From Bathymodiolus brooksi methanotrophic gill symbiont (GTDB taxonomy: Bacteria; Pseudomonadota; Gammaproteobacteria; Methylococcales; Methylomonadaceae): a stretch of 64,000 nucleotides of DNA. Made by a program: the position numbers and the translations under genes. The notes beneath the pieces were generated by a model, which searched no databases, was not told the DNA's origin, and was given only the letters and a program-made list of their open reading frames with translations. Of the stretch, positions 27,388 to 36,667 are shown piece after piece. Each line of letters opens with the position of its first letter. Within the stretch, counting starts at the first letter, position 1. The DNA lies in assembly GCA_020996635.1 (NCBI GenBank), contig JAJJBE010000085.1, positions 1 through 64,000 of the forward strand, in the 5' to 3' direction.

Positions 27388-27924
27388 ATGGCGCAAAATC
27401 AAAATCAAAAGCAAATAGAAATTTCTAATTTATTGAATACCCTCGAAGCTTCTTTACACACAGAAGTTGATAAAAGAGCATTAAATAATCCTATTATGAT
27501 TGGTATTCATACAGGGGGTGCGTGGGTAGCAGAAGAAATGCATCAACGTTTAGCCATTAAAGAACCGCTCGCTTTATTAGATATTTCTTTTTATCGGGAT
27601 GATTTTTCTCAATTGGGCATGCACCCTAAAGTAAAACCAAGTAGCTTGCCATTAACCCTAGAAGGGCGAGATATTATTTTAGTTGATGATGTTTTTTATA
27701 CGGGGCGAACGATTCGTGCCGCATTAAATGAAGTCTTTGATTATGGGCGACCTGAGCAAGTTTTATTAGCGGTATTAATCGAGCGAGATGGTCGACAAGT
27801 TCCTTTGCGTCCCGACTGTGTGGGTACAGATATGACTTTAGCTGCTGGGCATAGAATTAAATTAACGGGGCCAAAGCCTTTAGGGTGTGTTATTCAAAAT
27901 GTAGGAGAAGTGGCTAATGCGTGA
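27388..27924 (+). CDS. pyrR: Bifunctional pyr regulator / uracil phosphoribosyltransferase-like
   Basis: A 178-aa phosphoribosyltransferase-fold protein. The PRPP-binding loop is [18 protein letters not shown]. In Gram-positive bacteria PyrR attenuates pyr operons by binding RNA. In gammaproteobacteria its regulatory role is less clear, and I see no attenuator in the 2-bp gap upstream. It overlaps pyrB by 8 bp, so it belongs to the pyrimidine operon. Confidence 0.93.
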   Translation: MAQNQNQKQIEISNLLNTLEASLHTEVDKRALNNPIMIGIHTGGAWVAEEMHQRLAIKEPLALLDISFYRDDFSQLGMHPKVKPSSLPLTLEGRDIILVDDVFYTGRTIRAALNEVFDYGRPEQVLLAVLIERDGRQVPLRPDCVGTDMTLAAGHRIKLTGPKPLGCVIQNVGEVANA

Positions 27925-28888
27925 GATTGAGAATTTACAACTCAATGCACAGGGGCAGCTACAGCATTTTTTAAGTATAGAAGGATTGGATAAAGCTTTA
28001 TTAACTGAAATCTTAGATACCGCTGAATCCTTTGCCGGTATATCATCGCAAAATGTAAAAAAAGTACCTTTATTACGTGGAAAAACCATTGTTAATTTGT
28101 TTTTTGAAAATAGCACGCGGACTCGCGCAACTTTTGAGCTAGCTGCCACACGCTTGTCAGCAGATATTTTGAGTATGAACATCGCGACATCAGCAACGTC
28201 AAAAGGCGAAAGCTTGCTGGATACTATCCATAATATTGAAGCGATGCAAGTGGATATGTTTGTTGTGCGACATTCTTTAAGTGGTGCCGCGCACTTTATT
28301 GCACAGCATGTAGCGCCACATGTGAGTGTTATTAATGCAGGGGATGGTCAGCATGAGCACCCGACCCAGGCAATGTTAGATATGTTTACCATTCGCCGAG
28401 TGAAAAAGCAGTTTACAGGCTTACGTGTTGCGATTGTGGGGGATATTTTACATTCACGTGTAGCGCGCTCGCAAATACAAGCTTTAAATAAGTTAGGTGC
28501 GGAAGAGGTGCGAGTCATTGCCCCTAAAACCTTATTACCAACGGATGTAGAAAGCCTTGGTGTGAGTGTTTATTACGATATGGAGGCAGGCTTAAAAGAT
28601 GTTGATGTGGTGATTATGTTACGTTTGCAAAAAGAGCGTATGAGCAGTGCTTTATTGCCGAGTGAGAGTGAATATTTTAAGTGTTATGGTTTATCGGAAG
28701 ATAAATTAAAATTAGCACATAAAGATGCGGTAGTTATGCATCCTGGACCCATTAATCGTGGTGTAGAGATTTCATCTAAAGTGGCAGATGGGACACAATC
28801 ACTAATTTTACAACAGGTTAGTAATGGCATTGCAGTCAGGATGGCGGTTTTATCAATGACCATGCAGCATAGAAGGGAGTCTATTTAA
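27917..28888 (+). CDS. pyrB: Aspartate carbamoyltransferase catalytic subunit
   Basis: Joins carbamoyl phosphate and aspartate in pyrimidine synthesis. It is 323 aa. The carbamoyl phosphate site [19 protein letters not shown] and the later [17 protein letters not shown] are diagnostic. No regulatory chain (pyrI) follows. Instead the next gene is a dihydroorotase-like PyrC', as in class A ATCases of Pseudomonas, where the pseudo-dihydroorotase is part of the active complex. The stop and the next start share one base. Confidence 0.96.
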   Translation: MREIENLQLNAQGQLQHFLSIEGLDKALLTEILDTAESFAGISSQNVKKVPLLRGKTIVNLFFENSTRTRATFELAATRLSADILSMNIATSATSKGESLLDTIHNIEAMQVDMFVVRHSLSGAAHFIAQHVAPHVSVINAGDGQHEHPTQAMLDMFTIRRVKKQFTGLRVAIVGDILHSRVARSQIQALNKLGAEEVRVIAPKTLLPTDVESLGVSVYYDMEAGLKDVDVVIMLRLQKERMSSALLPSESEYFKCYGLSEDKLKLAHKDAVVMHPGPINRGVEISSKVADGTQSLILQQVSNGIAVRMAVLSMTMQHRRESI

Positions 28889-30165
28889 TGCGTATTGAAA
28901 TTATTAATGGGCGACTTATTGATCCCGCTCAAAACATAGATAAACAAGGTTCTTTATATATAGAAAACGATAGAATTATTGCTTTATTTGATACGCCTGA
29001 TCATTTTGTTGCAGACACTATTATTGACGCGCAAGGGCAAATTGTTTGCCCAGGATTTGTTGATTTAAGCACGCGACTACGTGAGCCAGGACAAACCAAT
29101 AAAGGCACGATCAAATCAGAAACTAAAGCTGCTGCTAGTGCTGGCTTTACTAGTTTATGTGTTCCACCAGATAGCCAGCCAGTAATTGATAATGTTGAAG
29201 TAGTGGAGCTTTTAAAAGATAAAGCAGAAAAACAGGGCTATCCTCAGGTTTACCCAGTTGCGGCATTAACACAAAAATTAGCAGGTTCAGAGCTAAGCTC
29301 CCTTTATGCTTTGAAGAAGGCGGGCTGTATTGCCACTAGCCAAGCTAATCATCCGATACAAAACTTGTTAATACTGCGTCGCGCAATGGAGTATGCCGCA
29401 ACACATGATTTACTATTAATGTTTTGTCCCCAAGAAAGCAGCCTAAGTAATGGTGGCTGTGCGCACGAAGGGGCGATGGCCAGTCGGTATGGTTTACCAA
29501 GTATTCCTTATGCTGCAGAAACAATTGCTTTAATGCAATGTATAGAATTAATCGGGCAAACAGAGTGCCGTGTTCACTTCAGAGGGATTAGTTGTGCGCG
29601 ATCTGTTAGCTTAATTAGCAAAGCGAAATCAGCGGGTTTAGATGTGACAGCCGATGTTGCTATGCATCAACTACATTTAACCGATGAAGACATGCTGCCG
29701 TACGATAGCGCTTATCATGTGCAGCCACCTTTACGTAGTGTTGAGGACCGAGATGGATTATTAAAAGGTGTGCGAGCAGGTATTATTGATAGTATTTGCA
29801 GTGACCACCAGCCACATGATATTGATGCGAAATTAGGTGCATTCCCAGAAACAGAAGCGGGTATGTCGACATTAGAGACGACCTTACCTTTAATGATGCG
29901 CTTGGTTGATCTAGGCCATTTAAGTTTAAGCCAGGTCATTGCAAAGTTAACGATTGAGCCAGCAAAAATTTTGGGTCTTAATGTGGGCTCTTTAGCAGAA
30001 GGAAGCCCAGCGGATATTTGTGTGTTTGACCCGAAAAAATCATGGCAAATTAATGCTGAATCATGGCATAGCCAAGGGCGTAATACACCTTTTTGGCAAG
30101 AGCTAATGCAAGCAAAGGTGACACATACCATTCAAGCAGGTAAAGTCATCTATAAAGAGATTTAG
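28888..30165 (+). CDS. pyrC': Dihydroorotase-like, probably non-catalytic PyrC'
   Basis: A 425-aa member of the amidohydrolase family aligned with class I dihydroorotases. The usual first metal motif, DxHxHxRxPG, here reads VDLSTRLREPGQ, so both histidines are missing while the Leu-Arg-Glu-Pro-Gly part is kept. The later SDHQPHD still resembles the family. Such inactive PyrC' proteins support ATCase assembly in pseudomonads, and that role is the best inference given the tight coupling to pyrB. An active dihydroorotase must be encoded elsewhere. Confidence 0.88.
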   Translation: MRIEIINGRLIDPAQNIDKQGSLYIENDRIIALFDTPDHFVADTIIDAQGQIVCPGFVDLSTRLREPGQTNKGTIKSETKAAASAGFTSLCVPPDSQPVIDNVEVVELLKDKAEKQGYPQVYPVAALTQKLAGSELSSLYALKKAGCIATSQANHPIQNLLILRRAMEYAATHDLLLMFCPQESSLSNGGCAHEGAMASRYGLPSIPYAAETIALMQCIELIGQTECRVHFRGISCARSVSLISKAKSAGLDVTADVAMHQLHLTDEDMLPYDSAYHVQPPLRSVEDRDGLLKGVRAGIIDSICSDHQPHDIDAKLGAFPETEAGMSTLETTLPLMMRLVDLGHLSLSQVIAKLTIEPAKILGLNVGSLAEGSPADICVFDPKKSWQINAESWHSQGRNTPFWQELMQAKVTHTIQAGKVIYKEI

Positions 30166-30178
30166 TGAGGAGTTAGAT

Positions 30179-30484
30179 ATGTTTAAAAAAGTTAGTTTGT
30201 TATTGATAAGTGTTGGGTTGTTAAGTGCCTGTTCAAATGATTACACGCCTGAAAAAACAGCAACAGCAGAACAGATATATAAAGGAGCATGTGCGAGTTG
30301 CCATAGTGGTGAGTCTGCTGATTCAAGTAAATATTGGACGATAAATAAGAAAAATGCCAATAAGGCTTATGTGACTTATAAAGTAAAAAGCGGTAGTTTA
30401 ACGATGCCTAAATTTAACAATATTAATGCAGAAGATTTAGAAAAAATCAGTGAATTTGTTTTAAAACATAGCATTATTAAATAG
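30179..30484 (+). CDS. Small c-type cytochrome lipoprotein
   Basis: A 101-aa protein with a lipoprotein signal (LLISVGLLSAC) and one haem site, CASCH. The probable axial methionine lies in SLTMPKFNN, giving a cytochrome c5/SoxX-like class I fold. It should sit in the periplasm, anchored to a membrane, and carry electrons. Its partner is unknown. It follows pyrC' by 13 bp with a gtgaggag ribosome site, though it has no evident link to pyrimidine synthesis. Confidence 0.85.
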   Translation: MFKKVSLLLISVGLLSACSNDYTPEKTATAEQIYKGACASCHSGESADSSKYWTINKKNANKAYVTYKVKSGSLTMPKFNNINAEDLEKISEFVLKHSIIK

Positions 30485-30491
30485 GAATTAT

Positions 30492-31205
30492 TGTGCCAAT
30501 ATACACCATGACTCTGCAAGTATTATTGATGACTTAAAAGGTGATCAATCTTGGCGCATATTTCGTATTATTAGCGAATTTACCGAAGGTTTTGATCGCT
30601 TATCGGGAATTAAAGAAGGAATTTCTATTTTTGGTTCGGCGCGCTTAAAGCCTGATAGCCCTTATTATTTAAAAACAGTAGAAGTTGCTAAATTATTGGC
30701 TGAAAACAATTTCACCGTCATTACGGGTGGTGGCCCAGGGATTATGGAAGCGGCTAATAAAGGGGCGCATTTAGAAAATAAATGTAGTGTGGGCTTAAAT
30801 ATAGAATTACCGCAAGAGCAAACACCGAATCCTTATCAAAGTATCTCTCTCGATTTTAGGTACTTTTTTGTACGTAAAGTCATGTTTGTGCGCTATTCCA
30901 TTGGTTATGTGGGGATGCCTGGCGGCTTTGGCACTATGGATGAATTATTTGAATCACTCATACTAATGCAAACCCATAAAATCTACCCGATGCCAGTGGT
31001 ATTATTTGGAACTGAGTTTTGGAGTGGATTATTGGACTGGATACAAAATACCCTCATTAAATATCAGGTAATTTCAGAGGGAGATATTGATTACATTAAA
31101 GTGACAGATGATCCACAAGAAGTTTTAGATATAATGATAGAGCATAGAGAATGGAAAGTAGAGCAGAGACAAATTGGACAAAAGAATAATGATTTGATGA
31201 TTTAA
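30492..31205 (+). CDS. LOG-family nucleotide hydrolase-like protein (TIGR00730), start unclear
   Basis: Rossmann-fold protein of the LOG/cytokinin riboside phosphohydrolase-like group. The nucleotide-binding motif ITGGGPGIMEAANKG and the PGGFGTMDE motif are intact. Family-like sequence is readable upstream from about 30492 (CANIHHDSASIIDDL, then EGISIFGSARLKP), but this frame has no ATG, GTG or TTG before a TTG at 30696, which would remove the GSAR motif. A ribosome-like aggaatt followed by GTG (30493) is one base out of frame. A single-base deletion just after the GTG would explain this, as would a non-standard start. Function in bacteria is poorly known. Confidence 0.7.
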   Translation, partial: CANIHHDSASIIDDLKGDQSWRIFRIISEFTEGFDRLSGIKEGISIFGSARLKPDSPYYLKTVEVAKLLAENNFTVITGGGPGIMEAANKGAHLENKCSVGLNIELPQEQTPNPYQSISLDFRYFFVRKVMFVRYSIGYVGMPGGFGTMDELFESLILMQTHKIYPMPVVLFGTEFWSGLLDWIQNTLIKYQVISEGDIDYIKVTDDPQEVLDIMIEHREWKVEQRQIGQKNNDLMI

Positions 31206-31286
31206 TTCTGGCAGGCAAATTTATTGCCCTTTGAATATTTTAAAGAAATATACACACACTAAAGCAGACATATAAACGAGGCTCGC

Positions 31287-33917
31287 ATGCGGAATTTAAA
31301 ATTTTTACCCGCTTTAATAGGACTAACAGCGTTAGCTGTTGTTACCTACATTTTATTTTATTTCATTTTTGTCGATTTCTTTGTCGACTTATGGTGGTTT
31401 CGTTCACTAGAATTTGAAGGTTATTTCTGGTTAAGGCTGCTTTATCGCTTTATTTTTTCAGGCGGTGTTACGCTTATTTTCTTCAGTATATTCTTTTTTC
31501 ATTTTTGGATTTCATCACGCTACTTAGGATTAAACCCACCCGATGAAGTGCTGGTAAATGCAGATAAAAGACAGAGATTTCAAACCTTTGCTGATCTTTT
31601 TATGTATGGTTCAGTTAGAATTTATACGCCACTATCATTTATTTTAGCTGTCGTTGTTGCTAGCCCTTTTTACCATCAGTGGGAAACGGCATTACTCTAT
31701 TTCTTTGGTGGCAAGTCAGGGGTAACAGAGCCTGTTTTTGGCTTGGATGTGGGCTTTTATTTATTTTCATATCCACTGTATATGTTGATTCAGCAAGAAT
31801 TAATGTATTCCTCTATTATTTTGTCAGTACTGGTTGCGGTTTTATATTGGTTGGAACATATTTTTGTACCGAATCAAAATAAAGAATACCCACTAGGCGC
31901 CAAAATTCATATCATCATTTTATTGGGCTTTACGGTTCTTTTTATCGTCTGGGGGTTCTTCCTAGATCGATTCTCATTGCTATATACTGACGTACATGAA
32001 CCTGTTTTTTTTGGTCCAGGGTTTATTGAATTACGCTATGACTTACCTTTAATTTGGTTGAGTAGTATTTCAGTGATTGCAATGTTTGTTGCGGCAGTCA
32101 TCTATATTTTTTCGCATAGACATCGTACTTCTATCCCTATCTTTGTTGCACTTGCTGGTTTTCTTGTAGCAACTGGTTTGCAAAATGTGGATTTCATTCC
32201 TAGTTTAGTCAAAACCTTTATCGTACAGCCGAATCCCGTACAAATGGAAGGGCGCTTTATGCAGAATAATGTAAAAGCTACACTGGATGCCTATGATTTA
32301 AATAATGTTAAAATCGTTGATTTCAAAGTTGATTTAGATGCAAGTAAAGATATTGAAACTTGGGGAATTAAGCGCCATTTTGAGAATATTCCTGTTTGGG
32401 ATAGAGAGTTCTTAATCGATGGGTATAAACAATTACAAGGGATTCGCCCTTATTACAGCTTTCATAGTGTCGATGAAGATCGTTACTCCATTAATGGCCA
32501 TATTCAGCAAGTAAATTTATCGGCGCGCGAGTTAAATATCGATAAGTTACCTGTAGAAGCTAAAAACTGGGAAAATACACATTTACGTTATACGCATGGC
32601 TATGGTGCTGTTATTACGCCAGCAGCTCAAGATGCAGGAAAGCCTATTTTATGGTATCTACGTGATTTAAACATGGTATCTAATGTCGGTTTTTCTATTA
32701 AGCAGCCTGACATCTATTATGGACAAGAAAAATACACCTATGCCATCGTACCTAATAGTTTAAATGTTGTTGGTTTATCCGGTTCAGATAAAGATATTCA
32801 GGGTGTTTATGAAGGCAAGGGAGGGGTTTTAATTCCTTCTTTTTTTAGAAAGTTATTGTTTGCATTTTATTATGGCGATGAAAAAATATTTTTCTCCTCT
32901 AATATCTCGAAAAAAAGTAAAGTTTTATTAAGGCGAAATATTGTTGATAGAATTAACGCTATCACTCCCTTTTTACATTTAGATAAAGACCCTTATTTAG
33001 TGGCCACAAAAGAGCGTTTTTATTGGATACAAGATGCTTATACATTGTCAGATAAGTACCCTGTTTCGAAAATGGCTAATGATACCTTTTTATCAGGGAA
33101 TGAACGCTTTAACTATATACGCAATTCCGTAAAAATTGTGGTCAATGCGTATGATGGTTCAACGCAATATTATATTTCTGATCCTTCTGATCCTATTATT
33201 AATGCATATCGCATTGCTTATCCCGGTGTTTTTCAATCACTAGAAAAAATGCCGCTTGAATTGCGAGAACATTTGCGTTACCCACGTGAATTGTATTTTA
33301 TGCAGATGAAGATTTACTCTAAATACCATCAAACACGTCCAGAATTGTTTTATGAGCAAGCGGAAACTTGGCAGTTTGCAACAGTTAATAGTGAGGCGAT
33401 GATGCCTTATTATCAAACAATGGATTTTGGGCAATGTGACGATAGAGAAGAGATTGTTATGATTAATCCGATGACACCGATTAATCGTAGTAACTTAAGT
33501 ATGATCGGTTTGGCTGGAACATTAGATCCTGGGAGCTGTTTAAATAGCAGTTACAAGCCTTATATTACAATTTATAAGTTTGGTAAAGATACGCAAGTCA
33601 ATGGCCCAGCTCAAGTTGAAGCGCTTATTGATCAAAGTCCAGAAGTATCAGAGCAATTTACACTTTGGGATCAGCACGGTTCAAAAGTGGTAAAAGGGCG
33701 TATGGTTATTTTACCCATGGGTAAAAATTCAGTACTTTATGTACAGCCGATTTATATGATATCGACTAAAACAAGAATTCCTGAATTAACCCGAGTGATT
33801 GTCTCTATTGGTAATCAAGTGGTTATGGATAAAACACTTTGGTCTGCCTTTAACAAATTAAAAGCTAAGTTCAAACAGGGAGTGAAAGATGCTAAAGGGA
33901 CGGGGACTTCGGGTTAG
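31287..33917 (+). CDS. UPF0182 family membrane protein
   Basis: An 876-aa protein of the UPF0182 family (function unknown). About seven transmembrane helices occupy residues 1-300 (for example from FLPALIGLTALAVVTYILF), and a large soluble domain follows that probably faces the periplasm. It includes the conserved VQPNPVQMEGRFMQNN and the RYTHGYGAVITPA segment. Family members are found in actinobacteria, cyanobacteria and some proteobacteria. The gene stands alone between the LOG-like gene and a repeat-filled spacer. Confidence 0.88.
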   Translation: MRNLKFLPALIGLTALAVVTYILFYFIFVDFFVDLWWFRSLEFEGYFWLRLLYRFIFSGGVTLIFFSIFFFHFWISSRYLGLNPPDEVLVNADKRQRFQTFADLFMYGSVRIYTPLSFILAVVVASPFYHQWETALLYFFGGKSGVTEPVFGLDVGFYLFSYPLYMLIQQELMYSSIILSVLVAVLYWLEHIFVPNQNKEYPLGAKIHIIILLGFTVLFIVWGFFLDRFSLLYTDVHEPVFFGPGFIELRYDLPLIWLSSISVIAMFVAAVIYIFSHRHRTSIPIFVALAGFLVATGLQNVDFIPSLVKTFIVQPNPVQMEGRFMQNNVKATLDAYDLNNVKIVDFKVDLDASKDIETWGIKRHFENIPVWDREFLIDGYKQLQGIRPYYSFHSVDEDRYSINGHIQQVNLSARELNIDKLPVEAKNWENTHLRYTHGYGAVITPAAQDAGKPILWYLRDLNMVSNVGFSIKQPDIYYGQEKYTYAIVPNSLNVVGLSGSDKDIQGVYEGKGGVLIPSFFRKLLFAFYYGDEKIFFSSNISKKSKVLLRRNIVDRINAITPFLHLDKDPYLVATKERFYWIQDAYTLSDKYPVSKMANDTFLSGNERFNYIRNSVKIVVNAYDGSTQYYISDPSDPIINAYRIAYPGVFQSLEKMPLELREHLRYPRELYFMQMKIYSKYHQTRPELFYEQAETWQFATVNSEAMMPYYQTMDFGQCDDREEIVMINPMTPINRSNLSMIGLAGTLDPGSCLNSSYKPYITIYKFGKDTQVNGPAQVEALIDQSPEVSEQFTLWDQHGSKVVKGRMVILPMGKNSVLYVQPIYMISTKTRIPELTRVIVSIGNQVVMDKTLWSAFNKLKAKFKQGVKDAKGTGTSG

Positions 33918-34011
33918 TCGTTATTTGAATTTAAATGAGTTTTTCGGAGAGTTTTTTAGGTTGTGGTGTTGACTTGAGTGGGGATACCCATTTCAAAATA
34001 ATGACTGTCAT

Positions 34012-34110
34012 AGTTGTCATTCCCGAAATTTTTAATCGAGAATCTAGCGCACATAAATTCTTGCTAAGGCTTGTGCTCATGCTTGACTGGGTAGCATGCA
34101 GGAATAACAG
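34012..34110. repeat. Palindromic repeat (tgtcattcccg type)
   Basis: tgtcattcccgaa at the left and catgcaggaataaca at the right are inverted arms, with complementary bases between. The core of the R3 element at 12034-12110 is related. An open frame of 70 codons here (33935-34147) is an accident of the repeat. The spacer 33918-34240 contains this and a degenerate R1 copy and no gene. Confidence 0.5.
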
Positions 34111-34159
34111 TTCTATAGTTCAAGTGTCAGTATTAGGATTGCTATAATTTTATATTTTG

Positions 34160-34235
34160 CGTAGTTTTTTGTGGTGGGTAGAGCATTTTTTGCGAACCCA
34201 TTACTTTACGCAGAGTTGATGGGTTCTCAGCATAG
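34160..34235. repeat. Repeat family R1, degenerate copy
   Basis: gtggtgggtagagcattt, gcgaacccatta and gttgatgggttctcagc retain the order of R1 but with many changes. It lies just behind the stop of the minus-strand msbA, where its hairpin could act as transcript end. Confidence 0.5.
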
Positions 34236-34240
34236 CTAAT

Positions 34241-35989
34241 TTATTTTTTAGGTTCTGTGAACTGTAAAGCATGTAGCGAGGCATAAGCGCCATGTTTAGC
34301 TAATAACTCTGCATGTGAACCACGCTCAAGAATTTCACCTTGTTCCATTACTAGAATTACATCAGCATTTTCGATAGTTGATAAGCGATGTGCAATAACG
34401 ATAGTTGTTCTATTCGCCATTACGTGTTCCAGTGCTTTTTTAATATAGCGTTCAGAATGTGTGTCCAATGCAGAAGTCGCTTCATCCAAAATTAATAAGG
34501 GTGCATTTTTTAATAAAGCACGAGCGATCGCCAAACGTTGACGTTGACCACCTGATAATTGAATGCCATGCTCCCCAATCTCTGTTTGCATGCCATGAGA
34601 TAAATTATTAATAAATTCGGTTGCATAAGCATCGTCAGCAGCTTTTAAAACATCTTTTTCGGCAATACCTTCTAAAGAGCCATAAGCAATATTGTTAAAA
34701 ACAGTATCATTAAATAAAGTAATATTTTGTGTGACTAAAGCAATTTGTTCTCTTAAGGTTTCAAGTGTGTACTCAGTAATTTCAATACCATCTAATAAGA
34801 TTTTTCCTTGGGCATAGTCATAAAAGCGTGGAATAAGGTTGGTGAGAGTTGTTTTTCCACTACCAGAAGCCCCAACAATCGCGATAGTTTGCCCAGATTT
34901 AATGTTCAGGTTAATGTTCTTGAGTGCTGGTTTCTCGGAGTTCGGATAATTAAAATTAAGGTTTTTAAATACTAATGCACCCTTACCTGATGTTGTGGTT
35001 CGAGTTCCTAAGTCTTTTTCAATTTCAATATCTAATACCTCAAAAATATCACTAGCAGCAGCAATACCTTTTTGGATGTCATTATTTGCATTAGCGAGTT
35101 GTTGAATCGATTTTGGCATCATAAAGGCAGCTAGCAAGTAAGAGACAAAAGAACCGGTACTTGCCCCTTGCATCAATTGTAAAGCAAGAAAAAGTAAGGT
35201 TGCTAAGGCAAACGCAACCAGTAGTTGAATAATAGGGTTCTGAACGGAGGTAAATAAACCAACTTTCAATGATTGTTGTTTATTAAACAGGCTATTTTCT
35301 TTAAAGCGTTGAATTTCATGTTGAGAACCACCAAAGCACTTAACTACGCGATTCCCGAGAACAAGTTCCGACGTAATATGGGTCATGTCGCCCATCGAGT
35401 TTTGGATGTTTTTACTTAATGCTCTCAGGCGTTTACTCACAAAGGTAACGAGAATGGCAATAATAGGGGCAATAGCCAAAAAAACGAGTGTTAACTGCCA
35501 ATTGACCCATATTAAATAAGCAAGCAAGCCGATGGCAGTAAGGCCTTCGCGAACAAAAATTCGCACAGAATCTGTGACAGAGCGGGCTACTTCAGCAACG
35601 TTATAGGTAATTAAAGAAATTAAGTTACCACTATTCTGTGCATCAAAATACTCAGTTGATAACTGTGTGTAATGATTGAATAGTTCGCTGCGCAATTTAT
35701 GCACAACATTGACTGACACCCTGATTAAAAAGTAGTTACCTAAAAAACTGCCCAAACTTCTAAAGCTGACTAAGGCAATAATATACAAAGGTAAATACTG
35801 TGTATCCGATTTGTTACCTTTTTCTAAAGTCTCAATAATTATTTTTATCATTTCAGCTAGCAGTGGCTGAGCGAGAGCGATCATTGCAAAGCCAATAATG
35901 CTGATAATGAAAAATTTAATAGATGGTAGGGTAAACTTTAAAAGTCGTTTGTAAATGCTAAAACTAGAAGCGGATGCGTTTTTTTTCAT
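34241..35989 (-). CDS. msbA: Lipid A export ABC transporter MsbA
   Basis: Half-transporter (582 aa) that flips lipid A-core across the inner membrane and works as a homodimer. The N-terminal domain has six transmembrane helices. The ATPase domain carries Walker A GASGSGKTT, signature LSGGQRQR, Walker B LLILDEATSALD and the switch His in IAHRLS. Other lipid-exporting ABC proteins look similar, but placement in a cluster with waaA and an O-antigen ligase supports MsbA. The ATG overlaps the stop of the restored upstream frame (ATGA). Confidence 0.92.
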   Translation of the reverse strand: MKKNASASSFSIYKRLLKFTLPSIKFFIISIIGFAMIALAQPLLAEMIKIIIETLEKGNKSDTQYLPLYIIALVSFRSLGSFLGNYFLIRVSVNVVHKLRSELFNHYTQLSTEYFDAQNSGNLISLITYNVAEVARSVTDSVRIFVREGLTAIGLLAYLIWVNWQLTLVFLAIAPIIAILVTFVSKRLRALSKNIQNSMGDMTHITSELVLGNRVVKCFGGSQHEIQRFKENSLFNKQQSLKVGLFTSVQNPIIQLLVAFALATLLFLALQLMQGASTGSFVSYLLAAFMMPKSIQQLANANNDIQKGIAAASDIFEVLDIEIEKDLGTRTTTSGKGALVFKNLNFNYPNSEKPALKNINLNIKSGQTIAIVGASGSGKTTLTNLIPRFYDYAQGKILLDGIEITEYTLETLREQIALVTQNITLFNDTVFNNIAYGSLEGIAEKDVLKAADDAYATEFINNLSHGMQTEIGEHGIQLSGGQRQRLAIARALLKNAPLLILDEATSALDTHSERYIKKALEHVMANRTTIVIAHRLSTIENADVILVMEQGEILERGSHAELLAKHGAYASLHALQFTEPKK

Positions 35990-36599
35990 GGTACTTTATT
36001 GATATTGTTAACGGGTGATAATTTATTGTCCCAAAAAAACAGGGCAGTGATGAGAGTTAATACATAACCAGAAAGTTCGAATATTTCTTCTAAAAATACA
36101 TAGTGAAGTATAGAGTGACTATGCTCAAAGAAGTGGCCTACATAGAGTAAAATAGCTGCCGGTATAATAATTTTACTGCCCCTAGATGAAAAAATACTTT
36201 GACTAATTTACGGTAGTACTCAAAATGAAAGATGGCGTATAGGGTCATTGAGCTAAACCCGATGATTAGCATTATATTACGGCCTATACCATGCCCGATA
36301 AAGATTAAAAAATAGGCTATATCTATTTCCTCAACATCCACCTCTCTTAATATAAAGCTAAAACAAAGAAATGAAAAAAACATTAACATTAACTTATCCG
36401 ACCTGCTTTGACTAAAGACAGGGAAAATGAAGCTAACACAAGCTAAGAATAAAGTGATGACTTGTATATTTTCAAGTAGGCCATTTTCTAAATAAATGGA
36501 GGATTGATTAAGAGCATAAACTGCATAAGAAAAATAAAATAAAATTGTTATAAAAACAAATATAACGAGTATTATTTTTTTATTATTATCGAACTTCAT
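35986..36599 (-). pseudogene. Membrane protein of unknown function, frameshifted in a T run
   Basis: The first frame (from 36599) encodes five or so membrane helices starting MKFDNNKKIILVIFVF and then goes off frame after EYYRKLVK, ending at 36138. Another frame continues with SSRGSKIIIPAAILLYVGHF and further hydrophobic sequence, ending at a TGA that overlaps the msbA ATG. The switch lies at six T's on the coding strand (36189-36194). One more T would join both into about 204 aa. I do not recognise the family. Its position suggests a role in the envelope. Confidence 0.7.
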
Positions 36600-36667
36600 A
36601 TGGGTACCAAATCATAAGGGTAATAAAAAAATGTAAAATTATACTAATACTAGAAAAAAGTATTATT

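Noticed and set aside
27386-27388. PyrR-type attenuator before pyrR
   Set aside because: Only 2 bp separate ruvX and pyrR, leaving no room for a leader and terminator.
29715-30131. 138-codon minus-strand frame inside pyrC'
   Set aside because: Antisense shadow of a coding region with no start signal or known motif.
33935-34147. 70-codon open frame after the UPF0182 gene
   Set aside because: It spans a palindromic repeat, has no ribosome site and no recognisable protein features.
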